Position numbers and translations under genes: made by a program. Positions 18,280 through 26,748 of a stretch of DNA of 64,000 nt are shown in pieces (the stretch's first letter is position 1; every line of letters begins with the position of its first letter). The notes beneath the pieces are model-generated. The model ran no database searches and was not told where the DNA came from. It saw nothing but the letters and a program-made list of their open reading frames with translations. This DNA comes from Vibrio rarus (GTDB taxonomy: Bacteria > Pseudomonadota > Gammaproteobacteria > Enterobacterales > Vibrionaceae), in the NCBI RefSeq assembly GCF_024347075.1, contig NZ_AP024900.1, positions 1,116,001 to 1,180,000 on the forward strand. Reading direction: 5' to 3'.

Positions 18280-19849
18280 GCTTCACCTCTGTGTGAGCCG
18301 CTTGAATTGCGCTGATGACAGCTTGTGCTTTAGTGCGAGTTTCATCCGCTTCCGATTGTGGATCTGAATCAAACACGACACCTGCCCCCGCTTGTACTTT
18401 GGCAATGCCGTTTTCTACATAAGCAGAGCGAATCACAATACAGGTATCTAAGTCGCCTCGGCCTGTCATATAGCCGACCGCACCACCATAAGTGCCACGA
18501 CGTTGCTGTTCCACATCACGGATAAGTTGCATAGCGCGTATTTTTGGCGCGCCGGTTAAGGTGCCCATGTTCATGGAAGCTTGATAGGCGTGCAGCGAGT
18601 CAAGATCTTGGCGAAGTTGACCTACCACGCGAGACACTAAATGCATCACATGGCTGTAACGATCTACTTTGAGCAAGTCGGCCACATGACGAGTACCCGC
18701 TTGAGAAATACGCGCTACGTCGTTACGCGCCAAATCCACCAGCATCATGTGTTCGGCATTTTCTTTGCGATCTGAACGTAGCTCTAATTCGATTCGGCTA
18801 TCGAGGTCAAAGTTAATGCTACCGTCTGAATTTTTACCGCGATGGCGAGTACCCGCAATAGGGTAAATTTCGATTTGGTTACTCTCTTTTTCATATTTCA
18901 GCGCACTTTCTGGAGAGGCGCCAAACAGAGTAAACAACTCATCTTGCATGTAGAACATGTAAGGGCTTGGGTTGCTTTTTTTCAGGTGCTTATACGCCAC
19001 TAGTGGCGATGGGCACTCAAGAGAGAAATATCGAGAAGGGACAACTTGGAAAATATCCCCTTTAATCACAAACTGTTTGAGATCTTGTACCGTGCGGCAA
19101 AATTCTTCATCACTGACACTAACAGTCACATCACACTGCGGCAATTTTACTGATTCAGGTGTTGGTTGAATGACCTGCATTTCAGTTTCAATAGAACGAA
19201 GCTTTTTCTCTAACGAGGCGCGAGTGCTGTCATTGGCATCAAATAGGGTACCAATGAGGTGCGCTTGCTGCTGTTGGTGGTCAATAACAATGAGGCTTTC
19301 CGCCACATAGAACACATAATCAGGACACTGGCTGTTTTGCGCCGCGTCACCTAATGGTTCAAAATTTGCCACCAAGTCATAAGCAAATAAGCCACCTATG
19401 TATAAGGCTAGTGGATCATGCTCATCGCAATTGAAGCTCTGTTTTACAATGCGCAACATATCAAATGAGGATGGCTGACGAAGGCGACTGTCTTCATCTA
19501 AATTATCATTAGGGGCTTCAAAGTGAACAGTAAGTTTGCTTGGCGTGGTGCTGACAATGAAATGCGGGTTGAGATTAGACACCACACGCGCCAGCAAAGC
19601 TTGGCCGTTGTCAGAGTTAGCGGTGAGTACCACTTGGTGGCCACGACATTCAATGCGCATAGCAGCATCAACGAGTAACAAACTTTTTAAGTCTTCTTTT
19701 GATTCCACTTCGGCAGATTCAAGAAGAAGAGTGTCATCTTTATTGTCACATAAATGATGAAAGAGTTCCGTTGGATCTTGTGTATAGAGGACGTCACGTT
19801 GCACAACATCTAGTTGCCCTTGCGTGGTCAGATTTATGGTCTTATTCAC
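18272..19849 (-). CDS. trpE: Anthranilate synthase component I
   Basis: A 525-aa chorismate-utilising enzyme. The tryptophan feedback motif LLLESAE lies near residue 47, and catalytic blocks are seen as IYPIAGTRHRGK, ENAEHMMLVDLARND and TGAPKIRAMQLI. The start is GTG at 19849 because AAGGAGGT lies 3 nt before it; the frame is open further up to 19885. First structural gene behind the trpL attenuator. Confidence 0.96.
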   Translation of the reverse strand: MNKTINLTTQGQLDVVQRDVLYTQDPTELFHHLCDNKDDTLLLESAEVESKEDLKSLLLVDAAMRIECRGHQVVLTANSDNGQALLARVVSNLNPHFIVSTTPSKLTVHFEAPNDNLDEDSRLRQPSSFDMLRIVKQSFNCDEHDPLALYIGGLFAYDLVANFEPLGDAAQNSQCPDYVFYVAESLIVIDHQQQQAHLIGTLFDANDSTRASLEKKLRSIETEMQVIQPTPESVKLPQCDVTVSVSDEEFCRTVQDLKQFVIKGDIFQVVPSRYFSLECPSPLVAYKHLKKSNPSPYMFYMQDELFTLFGASPESALKYEKESNQIEIYPIAGTRHRGKNSDGSINFDLDSRIELELRSDRKENAEHMMLVDLARNDVARISQAGTRHVADLLKVDRYSHVMHLVSRVVGQLRQDLDSLHAYQASMNMGTLTGAPKIRAMQLIRDVEQQRRGTYGGAVGYMTGRGDLDTCIVIRSAYVENGIAKVQAGAGVVFDSDPQSEADETRTKAQAVISAIQAAHTEVKHG

Positions 19850-19990
19850 AAGACCTCCTTGTAAGCTTCTGGTTCTTTGCATCACATACTCTCATATTCT
19901 GTTGTTCCACCCAAAAATGATTATGCAAAAGTCGTTTGAAATTTAAGCAATCAATTTAATGCTAAACGTATTCATTATGTAAAGTGGCAT

Positions 19991-20019
19991 AAAAAAAGCC
20001 CGCATATTAATGCGAGCTT
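19991..20019 (-). terminator. trp attenuator terminator hairpin
   Basis: On the reverse strand AGCTCGCAT-TAAT-ATGCGGGCT folds into a 9-bp stem with one G-U pair and is followed by seven T residues. It lies between the leader peptide stop (20048) and trpE, where an attenuator is expected. The antiterminator partner should involve leader sequence after the tandem Trp codons. Confidence 0.88.
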
Positions 20020-20047
20020 TTGAGTTTTTATTAGGCACACTCAAGAT

Positions 20048-20161
20048 TTAGCTCGCTTTACTATCGAACCACCAACGCCACTGCCCTGAAAACGCACGCA
20101 CACAAACTGCGCTGAATGTGCGACAGTTTAGGCTAGGCTGAGGTATCATGTGTGTATTCAT
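20048..20161 (-). CDS. trpL: trp operon leader peptide
   Basis: A 37-codon ORF on the reverse strand from ATG 20161 (or ATG 20149) to TAA 20048. The end of the peptide reads FSGQWRWWFDSKAS, with Trp codons at positions 28, 30 and 31. Three Trp codons in four just before a terminator hairpin is the hallmark of ribosome-mediated attenuation. Too short for automated gene calls. Confidence 0.92.
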   Translation of the reverse strand: MNTHMIPQPSLNCRTFSAVCVRAFSGQWRWWFDSKAS

Positions 20162-20193
20162 AGCGAATTGCTAAACCTTTAAATAATTTATGC

Positions 20194-20227
20194 GTACTAG
20201 TTAACTAGTACAGCAATGGAAAGTCAA
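20194..20227 (-). promoter_or_regulatory. trp promoter with TrpR operator
   Basis: The perfect palindrome GTACTAGTTAACTAGTAC (20194-20211) matches the TrpR operator. On the reverse strand a -35 TTGACT (20227-20222) and -10 TTAACT (20204-20199), 17 bp apart, overlap it. TrpR bound here would block RNA polymerase. The operator is also only ~25 bp upstream of the divergent rnm gene. Confidence 0.93.
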
Positions 20228-20234
20228 GCCTTTT

Positions 20235-21095
20235 ATGATATTTGATCTGCATTCTCACACCACAGCGTCTGATGGTCGCTTCAGTCCACAAGCGCTTATA
20301 GATAGGGCCATTGAACATCGTGTGGCGGTTCTTGCTATCACGGATCATGATACTGTGGATGGTATTCAACCGGCATTGGAGTATATTCAAACCACCAAGG
20401 CCGATATTCAGTTAATTACCGGTATCGAAATCTCTACGGTATGGTCAAATAAAGATATCCATATAGTAGGGCTCAACATTGATGTGCATAACCCTTCTCT
20501 GCAACAGTTGATTGCCGCTCAGCAAGCACGGCGAATTGAGCGCTCGGAGCTCATCGCTTACCGTTTGTCCAAGCATCTAAAAGTGGACCCCTTGCCAGAG
20601 GTGAAAGCGTTGGCTGATGGTGCGCCAGTTACCAGAGCGCATTTTGCTAAGTGGTTGGTCGATAAGGGGTATGCAAAAAATATGCAGCAAGTATTTAAGC
20701 GTTTCTTAACCCGAGACAAACCCGGATATGTGCCACCTATTTGGTGCTCAATGACAGAAGCCGTTACGGCGATCCATCTTGCTGGGGGCACTGCCGTTCT
20801 TGCCCATCCAGGACGATATGACTTAACCGCCAAATGGCAAAAGCGATTATTGAGTGCCTTCGTCGAAGCAAAAGGGGACGCCATGGAGGTTTCGCAACCG
20901 CAACAAAGTCAACAAGAGCGAAGAAACTTGGCTGATTATGCTATACAATACAATCTATTAGCATCTCAAGGTTCCGACTTCCATTACCCTTCACCGTGGA
21001 TGGAGCTGGGTCGAAATTTATGGCTACCTGCTGGCGTCACTGCGGTTTGGAGTCGTTGGCCACAATTTGCTGATTCGAAAGCATCAGAGAGTTAA
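20235..21095 (+). CDS. rnm: PHP-domain RNase AM / 3',5'-nucleoside bisphosphate phosphatase (YciV/TrpH)
   Basis: A 286-aa PHP metalloenzyme. Metal-binding motifs: [11 protein letters not shown] at the start, [15 protein letters not shown], and the late [11 protein letters not shown]. The E. coli homologue trims 5' ends of rRNAs and hydrolyses nucleoside 3',5'-bisphosphates. It is divergent from trpL, the same order as in E. coli, and heads the rnm-yciO-rluB run. Confidence 0.92.
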   Translation: MIFDLHSHTTASDGRFSPQALIDRAIEHRVAVLAITDHDTVDGIQPALEYIQTTKADIQLITGIEISTVWSNKDIHIVGLNIDVHNPSLQQLIAAQQARRIERSELIAYRLSKHLKVDPLPEVKALADGAPVTRAHFAKWLVDKGYAKNMQQVFKRFLTRDKPGYVPPIWCSMTEAVTAIHLAGGTAVLAHPGRYDLTAKWQKRLLSAFVEAKGDAMEVSQPQQSQQERRNLADYAIQYNLLASQGSDFHYPSPWMELGRNLWLPAGVTAVWSRWPQFADSKASES

Positions 21096-21116
21096 GATGC
21101 GTACTCATGAGGAGAT

Positions 21117-21740
21117 ATGATGAGTCAATATTTTTATGTACATCCCGATAACCCACAAGCTCGACTTATCACACAAGCGGCCAGCATCATTCATAATGGT
21201 GGCGTGGTTATCTATCCCACCGATTCTGGATATGCCTTAGGTTGCCAGTTAGAAAATAAATCGGCGATGGAACGAGTATGTCGCATTCGTAAAATCTGCG
21301 ATAAGCATAACTTTACCTTATTATGTCGCGATCTATCGGAACTTTCCCTGTATGCGCGAGTGGATAACAGTGCCTTTCGTTTATTGAAAAATAATACGCC
21401 GGGTGCCTATACCTTTATTTTTAAAGGCACTAAAGAAGTCCCTCGTCGTTTAATGAATGCCAAAAGAAAAACCATTGGTATTCGTGTCCCGGATAATAAA
21501 ATTGCCCTTGATCTGCTTGAAGCGTTAGGGGAGCCAATGATGTCCACGACATTGATTCTTCCTGGAAGCGATGTGACAGAGTCTGATCCTGAAGAGATCC
21601 GAGATAAATTGGAGCATGCCGTAGATTTGATTATTAACGGTGGTTATTTAGGGGAGCAACCCACTACAGTGATCGATTTTAGTGAGGGCGAACCTGTAAT
21701 ATCTCGTCGCGGTGCCGGCGATCCTGCCCCATTTGAATAA
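21117..21740 (+). CDS. yciO: YciO, Sua5/TsaC-family (YrdC domain) protein
   Basis: A 207-aa YrdC-domain protein related to L-threonylcarbamoyladenylate synthase. It shows GGVVIYPTDSGYALGC (Y-PTD-YxLGC), RKICDKHNFTLLCRDLSELS and the C-terminal VIDFSEGEPVISRRGAGD. Residues around SGYALGC fit YciO better than TsaC. It is 21 bp after rnm, preceded by GAGGAGAT. Confidence 0.92.
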   Translation: MMSQYFYVHPDNPQARLITQAASIIHNGGVVIYPTDSGYALGCQLENKSAMERVCRIRKICDKHNFTLLCRDLSELSLYARVDNSAFRLLKNNTPGAYTFIFKGTKEVPRRLMNAKRKTIGIRVPDNKIALDLLEALGEPMMSTTLILPGSDVTESDPEEIRDKLEHAVDLIINGGYLGEQPTTVIDFSEGEPVISRRGAGDPAPFE

Positions 21741-21896
21741 AATGGGTGATTGAAGTGTGACATCGATGAACCATGAGTTTGAACATAATATAAATAGTGA
21801 GTGATTTCCGAGTGATAGTTTGAGATACTACGCGCCCGAAAATTCGGCGAACCACTACTTCATCGACGTCTGAGAAGACGACACAAAGGTAAATAA

Positions 21897-22787
21897 ATGA
21901 GCGAAAAATTACAGAAAATCTTAGCACGTGCAGGTCATGGATCTCGCCGCGAACTTGAAAGTTTAATTAAATCAGGTCGCGTAAGCGTTAACGGTCAGGT
22001 AGCAACGCTAGGAGAACGCTTAGAAGATGATCTCGCCGTTGTGCGTATTGATGGTCATCAAGTTTCCATTAAAGCATCAGAAGAAGTAGTGTGTCGTGTT
22101 CTTGCTTATTACAAGCCTGAAGGCGAGTTGTGTACCCGTCATGATCCAGAAGGACGTCGCACAGTTTTCGATCGTTTACCAAAAATTAGTGGTGCACGTT
22201 GGATCTCTGTAGGTCGTTTGGATGCGAACACATCAGGTTTATTACTGTTTACAACCGATGGTGAGCTAGCCAATAGACTGATGCACCCGAGTCGCCAAGT
22301 AGAGCGTGAGTATTTAGTGCGCGTGTTTGGTGAAGTTAACGAGCAGAAAGTTCGTAACTTAACCCGTGGTGTCCAACTTGAAGATGGCATGGCCCGTTTT
22401 GAAGACATCGTTTACGCTGGCGGTGAAGGCATGAATCATACTTTCTACGTGGTGATTAACGAAGGCCGTAACCGTGAAGTGCGTCGCTTATGGGAGTCTC
22501 AAGATACGACCGTGAGCCGTTTGAAACGTGTCCGTTACGGCGATATTTTCCTTGAGAAAAAATTACCCCGTGGCGGTTGGATGGAAATGGATCTTAAACA
22601 AGTGAACTACTTACGTGAACTTGTTGAATTAGCGCCAGAAAAATCAACAGTGATAGATGTACGCAATACATCTCGTAACCGCGAACGTTCTCGTTCACAA
22701 AAAATTCGTCGTGCTGTTCGTCGTCACGAAGAACGCATCACCACCACAGGTCCAAGCAAGCGTAAGCCTAAAAAATTACGTAAATAA
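21897..22787 (+). CDS. rluB: 23S rRNA pseudouridine(2605) synthase RluB
   Basis: A 296-aa enzyme. The N-terminal S4 RNA-binding domain (residues 1-60: [31 protein letters not shown]) precedes the RsuA/RluB catalytic domain, where [28 protein letters not shown] carries the catalytic Asp and [11 protein letters not shown] is conserved. The tail is very basic ([18 protein letters not shown]), as in RluB. Its place after yciO and opposite trp is the conserved gamma-proteobacterial order. Confidence 0.96.
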   Translation: MSEKLQKILARAGHGSRRELESLIKSGRVSVNGQVATLGERLEDDLAVVRIDGHQVSIKASEEVVCRVLAYYKPEGELCTRHDPEGRRTVFDRLPKISGARWISVGRLDANTSGLLLFTTDGELANRLMHPSRQVEREYLVRVFGEVNEQKVRNLTRGVQLEDGMARFEDIVYAGGEGMNHTFYVVINEGRNREVRRLWESQDTTVSRLKRVRYGDIFLEKKLPRGGWMEMDLKQVNYLRELVELAPEKSTVIDVRNTSRNRERSRSQKIRRAVRRHEERITTTGPSKRKPKKLRK

Positions 22788-22813
22788 GCCTGTGTTACAC
22801 ATAGAATTTATTG

Positions 22814-22842
22814 AAAAGCGACTCGAAAGAGTCGCTTTTTTT
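22814..22842 (+). terminator. Terminator of rluB
   Basis: AAAAGCGACTC-GAAA-GAGTCGCTTTTTTT: a perfect 11-bp stem with a GNRA-type tetraloop and T-run, 27 bp after the rluB stop. Confidence 0.95.
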
Positions 22843-22865
22843 ATGGCGTTTTTATACTGTAGTGG

Positions 22866-23025
22866 TATCAATCACACTAAGTAAGTGATCAGACATAGCA
22901 CTGGAAAAACGCTCGAAAACAAGGGAGAATTTTTCGATAAGTCGTTATTCTACAATCAAAAATTCTAACGCAGTTATCGAGTATTTTAACAAGCTAGAAT
23001 GACCCGTTATTTAGTACGATTGGTA
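22866..23025. repeat. Second full-length copy of the ~160-bp MITE-like element
   Basis: This copy is inverted relative to 11214-11375: it begins with the CACACTAAGTAAGTGATCAG arm and ends with AAGCTAGAATGACCCGTTATTTAGTACGATTGG-type sequence. The interior shares GAGAATTTTTCGATAAG and TTCTACAATCAAAAATTCTAACGCAGTTATCGAG with the first copy. It lies between the rluB terminator and the thioredoxin-like gene. Confidence 0.78.
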
Positions 23026-23054
23026 GGAATACCCACTGTAGTTAGGAATCCGTT

Positions 23055-23399
23055 ATGAATGAATATCCATTGGCATACAACAGCGAATACTCAGAACTCT
23101 CACCAACGATAGAAGACATTGCAGGGATTGCATCTTTTGCCATTGTTGAGTTTGGCGCGCCTTGGTGCCCCCATTGCCAGGCCGGTGAACTTGTTTTAAA
23201 GGAAGGTTTAAAAGGGTATACCACTCTTCCGCATATTAAGTTATTTGATGGCAAGGGGAAAAAGCCAGGTCGGCACTATAAGGTGAAGTTATGGCCAACG
23301 ATAGTGCTATTAAAAGATGGGGTTGAAGTGGCTAGGGTGGTGCGTCCGACCACTCTCTCTGATCTCGCCCCGTTATTAAATAAATTAAACGAGCAATAG
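23055..23399 (+). CDS. Thioredoxin-family protein
   Basis: A 114-aa thioredoxin fold without a signal peptide. The active site is FGAPWCPHCQAGE (CPHC, a DsbA/glutaredoxin-like dipeptide rather than CGPC), and the cis-proline is in KLWPTIVLLKDG. Acts presumably in cytoplasmic thiol redox exchange. Eleven bases separate it from the glycerate kinase, so the two may be cotranscribed. Confidence 0.85.
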   Translation: MNEYPLAYNSEYSELSPTIEDIAGIASFAIVEFGAPWCPHCQAGELVLKEGLKGYTTLPHIKLFDGKGKKPGRHYKVKLWPTIVLLKDGVEVARVVRPTTLSDLAPLLNKLNEQ

Positions 23400-23410
23400 G
23401 TGCGTAGCAT

Positions 23411-24574
23411 ATGAAAATTGTCATTGCGCCGGATTCTTTTAAAGGATCACTTAATGCTGGTGCGGTTGCCCATTGTATTGAACAAGGGTTTCGGCAAGTT
23501 TATCCGCAGGCCGAGTACGTGACACTGCCATTAGCCGATGGCGGTGAGGGCACCGTAGATGTGTTACTCAGTGCGTTAAATGGCTTTAAAAATGAGATAG
23601 AGACAACCGACGCATTAGGACATTCTTGTCAGGCCTATTGGGGGCAATTTAGCCAGCATAAAAAAGGAGTGACAAGAGAGTGTGCCTTAATCGAACTGGC
23701 GCAAGCCTCAGGGTTGGCTCGACTCAGCGCCGCACAAAGGGCGCCGTTGTTAACCTCCTCTTTTGGCACGGGCTTATTAATAAAAGCGGCGTTAGATGCC
23801 GGTGTTGAGAAGATAGTTCTGGGTTTAGGTGGCAGTGCGACCAATGATGCTGGCGCTGGGATACTGCAGGCTCTAGGAGGTAAACTATTCAATGTAGAGG
23901 GGGACGAAATATCGGCAGGTGGCGCGCAGTTAATGACCCTAAGCCATATGGACTTAACCCAGCTTCATCCTAGATGTAAAGAGGTGGAGTTTATCGTCGC
24001 CTGTGATGTCAGTAATCCTTTATGTGGCCCACAAGGGGCTGCTGCCATATTTGGTCCTCAAAAAGGGGCAACAGCGCAACAGATCCACATACTTGATGCC
24101 GCTCTGGGTCACTTTGCGGATATTGCCGCTCAACATAGTGGTATGAATCATAGACACTCCACAAGCTATGGCGCTGCAGGGGGGGCACCGTTAGGGTTAA
24201 GTTTGGCCTTTGATATGCAGTTAAAAGTGGGCATTGATATGGTATTAGATACACTTAATGCCGACCAAATATTAAAAGATGCCCATTTACTCATCACAGG
24301 TGAGGGGCAAATGGATAATCAAACCTTGCAAGGCAAAGCACCTTTTGGCATCGCTAAGCGTGCGCAGCAATTGGCAGTGCCATGTATCGCTATCGCGGGC
24401 AGTTTAGGAGAAGATGTGGATCTGTTATATAGCGTCATGCACAGTGTGTTTGGCAGCGTGCGTTCCCCTCAAGAGTTAGAGCAAGTACTGAGTGAGGCGG
24501 AACGTAATTTGGTCAATACGGCACGTAACGTCGCCGCGACACTGCGCCTTGGCCAGTGTCTATTGAAAGAGTAA
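23411..24574 (+). CDS. Glycerate 2-kinase (GarK/GlxK family)
   Basis: A 387-aa kinase that phosphorylates D-glycerate. The family signature MKIVIAPDSFKGSLNAGAVAHCIEQG opens the protein; LPLADGGEGTVD, LGLGGSATNDAGAGILQALGG and LLITGEGQMDNQTLQGKAPFGIAKRA follow. AGGTG precedes the ATG. No glyoxylate or galactarate genes are next to it. Confidence 0.94.
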   Translation: MKIVIAPDSFKGSLNAGAVAHCIEQGFRQVYPQAEYVTLPLADGGEGTVDVLLSALNGFKNEIETTDALGHSCQAYWGQFSQHKKGVTRECALIELAQASGLARLSAAQRAPLLTSSFGTGLLIKAALDAGVEKIVLGLGGSATNDAGAGILQALGGKLFNVEGDEISAGGAQLMTLSHMDLTQLHPRCKEVEFIVACDVSNPLCGPQGAAAIFGPQKGATAQQIHILDAALGHFADIAAQHSGMNHRHSTSYGAAGGAPLGLSLAFDMQLKVGIDMVLDTLNADQILKDAHLLITGEGQMDNQTLQGKAPFGIAKRAQQLAVPCIAIAGSLGEDVDLLYSVMHSVFGSVRSPQELEQVLSEAERNLVNTARNVAATLRLGQCLLKE

Positions 24575-25017
24575 CGCCCCTTATTTTGCCAGCTCATGGC
24601 CATATGCCCGATTTAAGTCTATGAGTGTGGGGGTTCTTTGGCGTCAAATCAGTGTGATTATCGTCACTATTGTCGAGTGTAAATGCTGCAAAATTCGTTG
24701 AATGGCATTTTTCATCATCAAAAACCATCATTTAGTCCATTACAGTCATTGCAAATGCATTGATCTACTTCACAGCTTCTACGGCCGAATTTCAAATATC
24801 TCTCACCTGTGCAATGTGCCATCCTATATCTGCAAAATTAGTGCTGTAAACTGTGATTTGATCCTCGAATCTGTCGAGTTTTTGACCTTGGTCAGTTTTT
24901 CTTTCCCTTGGTTGTAACGGTCCTTCCCATTCATGCGGTTCTCGCGAAATAACGACAAGCGTAATATCTCTAGCAACGAAAGACACAGCGTCCATAGAGA
25001 CGAAAGCGAGAGGTATC
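24575..25017 (+). other. Leader/promoter region of the catabolic operon
   Basis: 443 bp without a gene upstream of the CoA transferase subunit A. It contains a CRP-like site at 24653. I see no terminator hairpin after the kinase and no clear -10/-35 pair. The LysR gene at 32409 is the nearest candidate regulator for this region. Confidence 0.55.
24653..24668 (+). promoter_or_regulatory. CRP-like binding site upstream of the phloroglucinol operon
   Basis: TGTGATTATCGTCACT matches TGTGA-N6-TCACA in 9 of 10 arm bases. It is 350 bp upstream of the first operon gene, so the transcript may have a long leader or start near here. Suggests catabolite control. Confidence 0.65.
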
Positions 25018-25668
25018 ATGCTAATAAAAACAGTTTTATTCCCAGAAGATGCTGCAGCCAAAGTAAAAGATGGTATGACGGTAATGGTTGGTGGTTTTAT
25101 GACAGTAGGGTCACCAGAGAAAATTATTGATGCCATTGTTGCAAGCCCAGTCACTGATTTAACGATAATCTGTAACGATGCAGGCCTGCCAGGTCGTGGC
25201 GTCGGTAAGCTTATTGAGGCAGGTAAAGTCAGCAAACTGATAGCGTCTCACATTGGTTTAAATCGCAGTGCAGGCGACAAAATGAATGCAGGGGAGATGG
25301 ATGTTGAATTGGTACCTCAAGGCACTTTAGTTGAGCAAATTCGCGCTGCAGGTTCCGGTCTTGGTGGCGTACTGACACAAACAGGTGTCGGCACACTGGT
25401 TCAAGAAGGTAAGCGCATTATTGAAATTAACGACCAAGAATTCTTACTGGAATTACCTCGTCACGCAGATGTGTCATTACTTAAAGCCTCTACGTGTGAT
25501 GTTTACGGCAATACGCTCTACAACAAAACCACGCAAAATTTTAATCCCGTAATGGCAACCGCCGCAGATTTGGTATTGGTCGAACCAGACGAAATAGTCG
25601 AAGCGGGAGTCTACCTCGAAGAGTCCTTCACCACCCCATCCGTATTAATTGACTACATAGTGGAGTAA
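25018..25668 (+). CDS. atoD: 3-oxoacid/acetoacetate CoA-transferase, subunit A
   Basis: A 216-aa alpha subunit of a family I CoA transferase. The N-terminus has KVKDGMTVMVGGFMTVGSPEKIIDAI (glycine-rich GGF motif), with CNDAGLPGRGVGKLIEAGKVSKLIASHIG and the C-terminal LVLVEPDEIVEAGVY. In this locus the expected reaction is acetoacetate + acetyl-CoA to acetoacetyl-CoA + acetate, taking up the acetoacetate released by the BKACE enzyme. GAGAGGT precedes the ATG. First gene of the operon, 5 bp before the B subunit. The exact acid substrate is inferred from context. Confidence 0.92.
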   Translation: MLIKTVLFPEDAAAKVKDGMTVMVGGFMTVGSPEKIIDAIVASPVTDLTIICNDAGLPGRGVGKLIEAGKVSKLIASHIGLNRSAGDKMNAGEMDVELVPQGTLVEQIRAAGSGLGGVLTQTGVGTLVQEGKRIIEINDQEFLLELPRHADVSLLKASTCDVYGNTLYNKTTQNFNPVMATAADLVLVEPDEIVEAGVYLEESFTTPSVLIDYIVE

Positions 25669-25673
25669 TCGAC

Positions 25674-26336
25674 ATGGATAAAAAGCAAATGAGAAACCTT
25701 GTCGCGCAACGTGTGGCTCAAGAATTACATACAGGTGATTTGGTCAACCTTGGTATCGGTATGCCCACTCTAGTTGCAGGGTTTGTTGACCCGGATAAAC
25801 ATGTCATTTTCCAGTCAGAAAATGGAATGGTAGGCATTGCAGGTTCGCCAAATGAAGGTGAAGAAGATTGGCAGTTAACGGATGCGGGAGGCTCTCCAAA
25901 AACAGCCATTGAAGGAGCGTCGTACTTTGACTCTAGCCTCTCTTTTACACTGATTCGTGGTGGCCATGTGGACGCAACTGTACTTGGCGCCATGGAAGTA
26001 GATAGACATGGAAACCTAGCTAACTACATGATCCCTAATAAATTAGTAGCTGGAATGGGTGGCGCAATGGATCTAGTTAGTGGTGCGAAGCGCGTCATTA
26101 TCATGATGGATCATTGCAATAAACATGGTGAAAGCAAGTTATTAAATGAATGTACCTTACCTCTGACTGCAAAGGGACAGGTGAACCTCATCATTACTGA
26201 TTTGGCAGTGATAGAAGTGGTGAAAGAGGGCTTGCTACTTAAAGAAGTTGCCCCTCACAGCAGTATTGAAGAAGTCATTAGTAAAACAGCAACAGAATTA
26301 ATTATTTCAGAAAACGTTGTAACGTTCGGAGCATAA
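25674..26336 (+). CDS. atoA: 3-oxoacid/acetoacetate CoA-transferase, subunit B
   Basis: A 220-aa beta subunit. The catalytic glutamate is residue 49 in HVIFQSENGMVGIAG (the SENG motif), which forms the glutamyl-CoA thioester. NLGIGMPTLVAGFV and GGAMDLVSGAKRVIIMMDH are conserved. It pairs with the A subunit just upstream; the cupin gene starts 2 bp after its stop. Confidence 0.93.
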   Translation: MDKKQMRNLVAQRVAQELHTGDLVNLGIGMPTLVAGFVDPDKHVIFQSENGMVGIAGSPNEGEEDWQLTDAGGSPKTAIEGASYFDSSLSFTLIRGGHVDATVLGAMEVDRHGNLANYMIPNKLVAGMGGAMDLVSGAKRVIIMMDHCNKHGESKLLNECTLPLTAKGQVNLIITDLAVIEVVKEGLLLKEVAPHSSIEEVISKTATELIISENVVTFGA

Positions 26337-26338
26337 CA

Positions 26339-26692
26339 ATGAAGCAAATTAGTCTGACTGATGTCAATCCATACAACCCACCGGCACACCACGGCATGGT
26401 CGCGTTAAAGCTGCAAGGTGCAGAAAGTGGTATCACTAAATTTTGGCAGGGATTGTCACATTTCCTACCTAATGGTGGCGCCGAAATGCAGTACGAAGCG
26501 GGCACATTTGGCGCTCAATTTGAAAAAACCTACTTTGTAGTAAGCGGTGAAATCACCGTTATTGATGCCAACGATCAAGAGTTCACTTTAGGTGAAGGGG
26601 ACTCCATTGCCATTTTGCCTAATGAAGGTCGCAAGGTGCTTAACAAGACCAACGTTACCTCAACAGTACTAGTGACGGTTTCAACCTCGTAA
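26339..26692 (+). CDS. Single-domain cupin protein lacking the usual metal-ligand motif
   Basis: A 117-aa cupin: the beta-barrel core reads AGTFGAQFEKTYFVVSGEITVIDANDQEFTLGEGDSIAILPNEGRKVLNK. The classical HxHxxxE metal motif of cupin motif 1 is replaced by AQFEKT, and motif 2 has no clear His. It lies 2 bp after atoA, so it is part of the operon. No role is known to me; possibilities are a metal-free isomerase/tautomerase for polyketone intermediates or a ligand sensor. The His pair near the N-terminus (PPAHHGM) is outside the cupin core. Confidence 0.8.
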   Translation: MKQISLTDVNPYNPPAHHGMVALKLQGAESGITKFWQGLSHFLPNGGAEMQYEAGTFGAQFEKTYFVVSGEITVIDANDQEFTLGEGDSIAILPNEGRKVLNKTNVTSTVLVTVSTS

Positions 26693-26748
26693 CGGTTGAT
26701 GGCAAACGAAATATCAAATTTAACTAAAAGATATAAAGGAAAGCGCAC

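Noticed and set aside
24792..25235. 147-codon reverse open frame covering the start of atoD
   Set aside because: Low-complexity, overlaps a strongly supported gene, no recognisable family.
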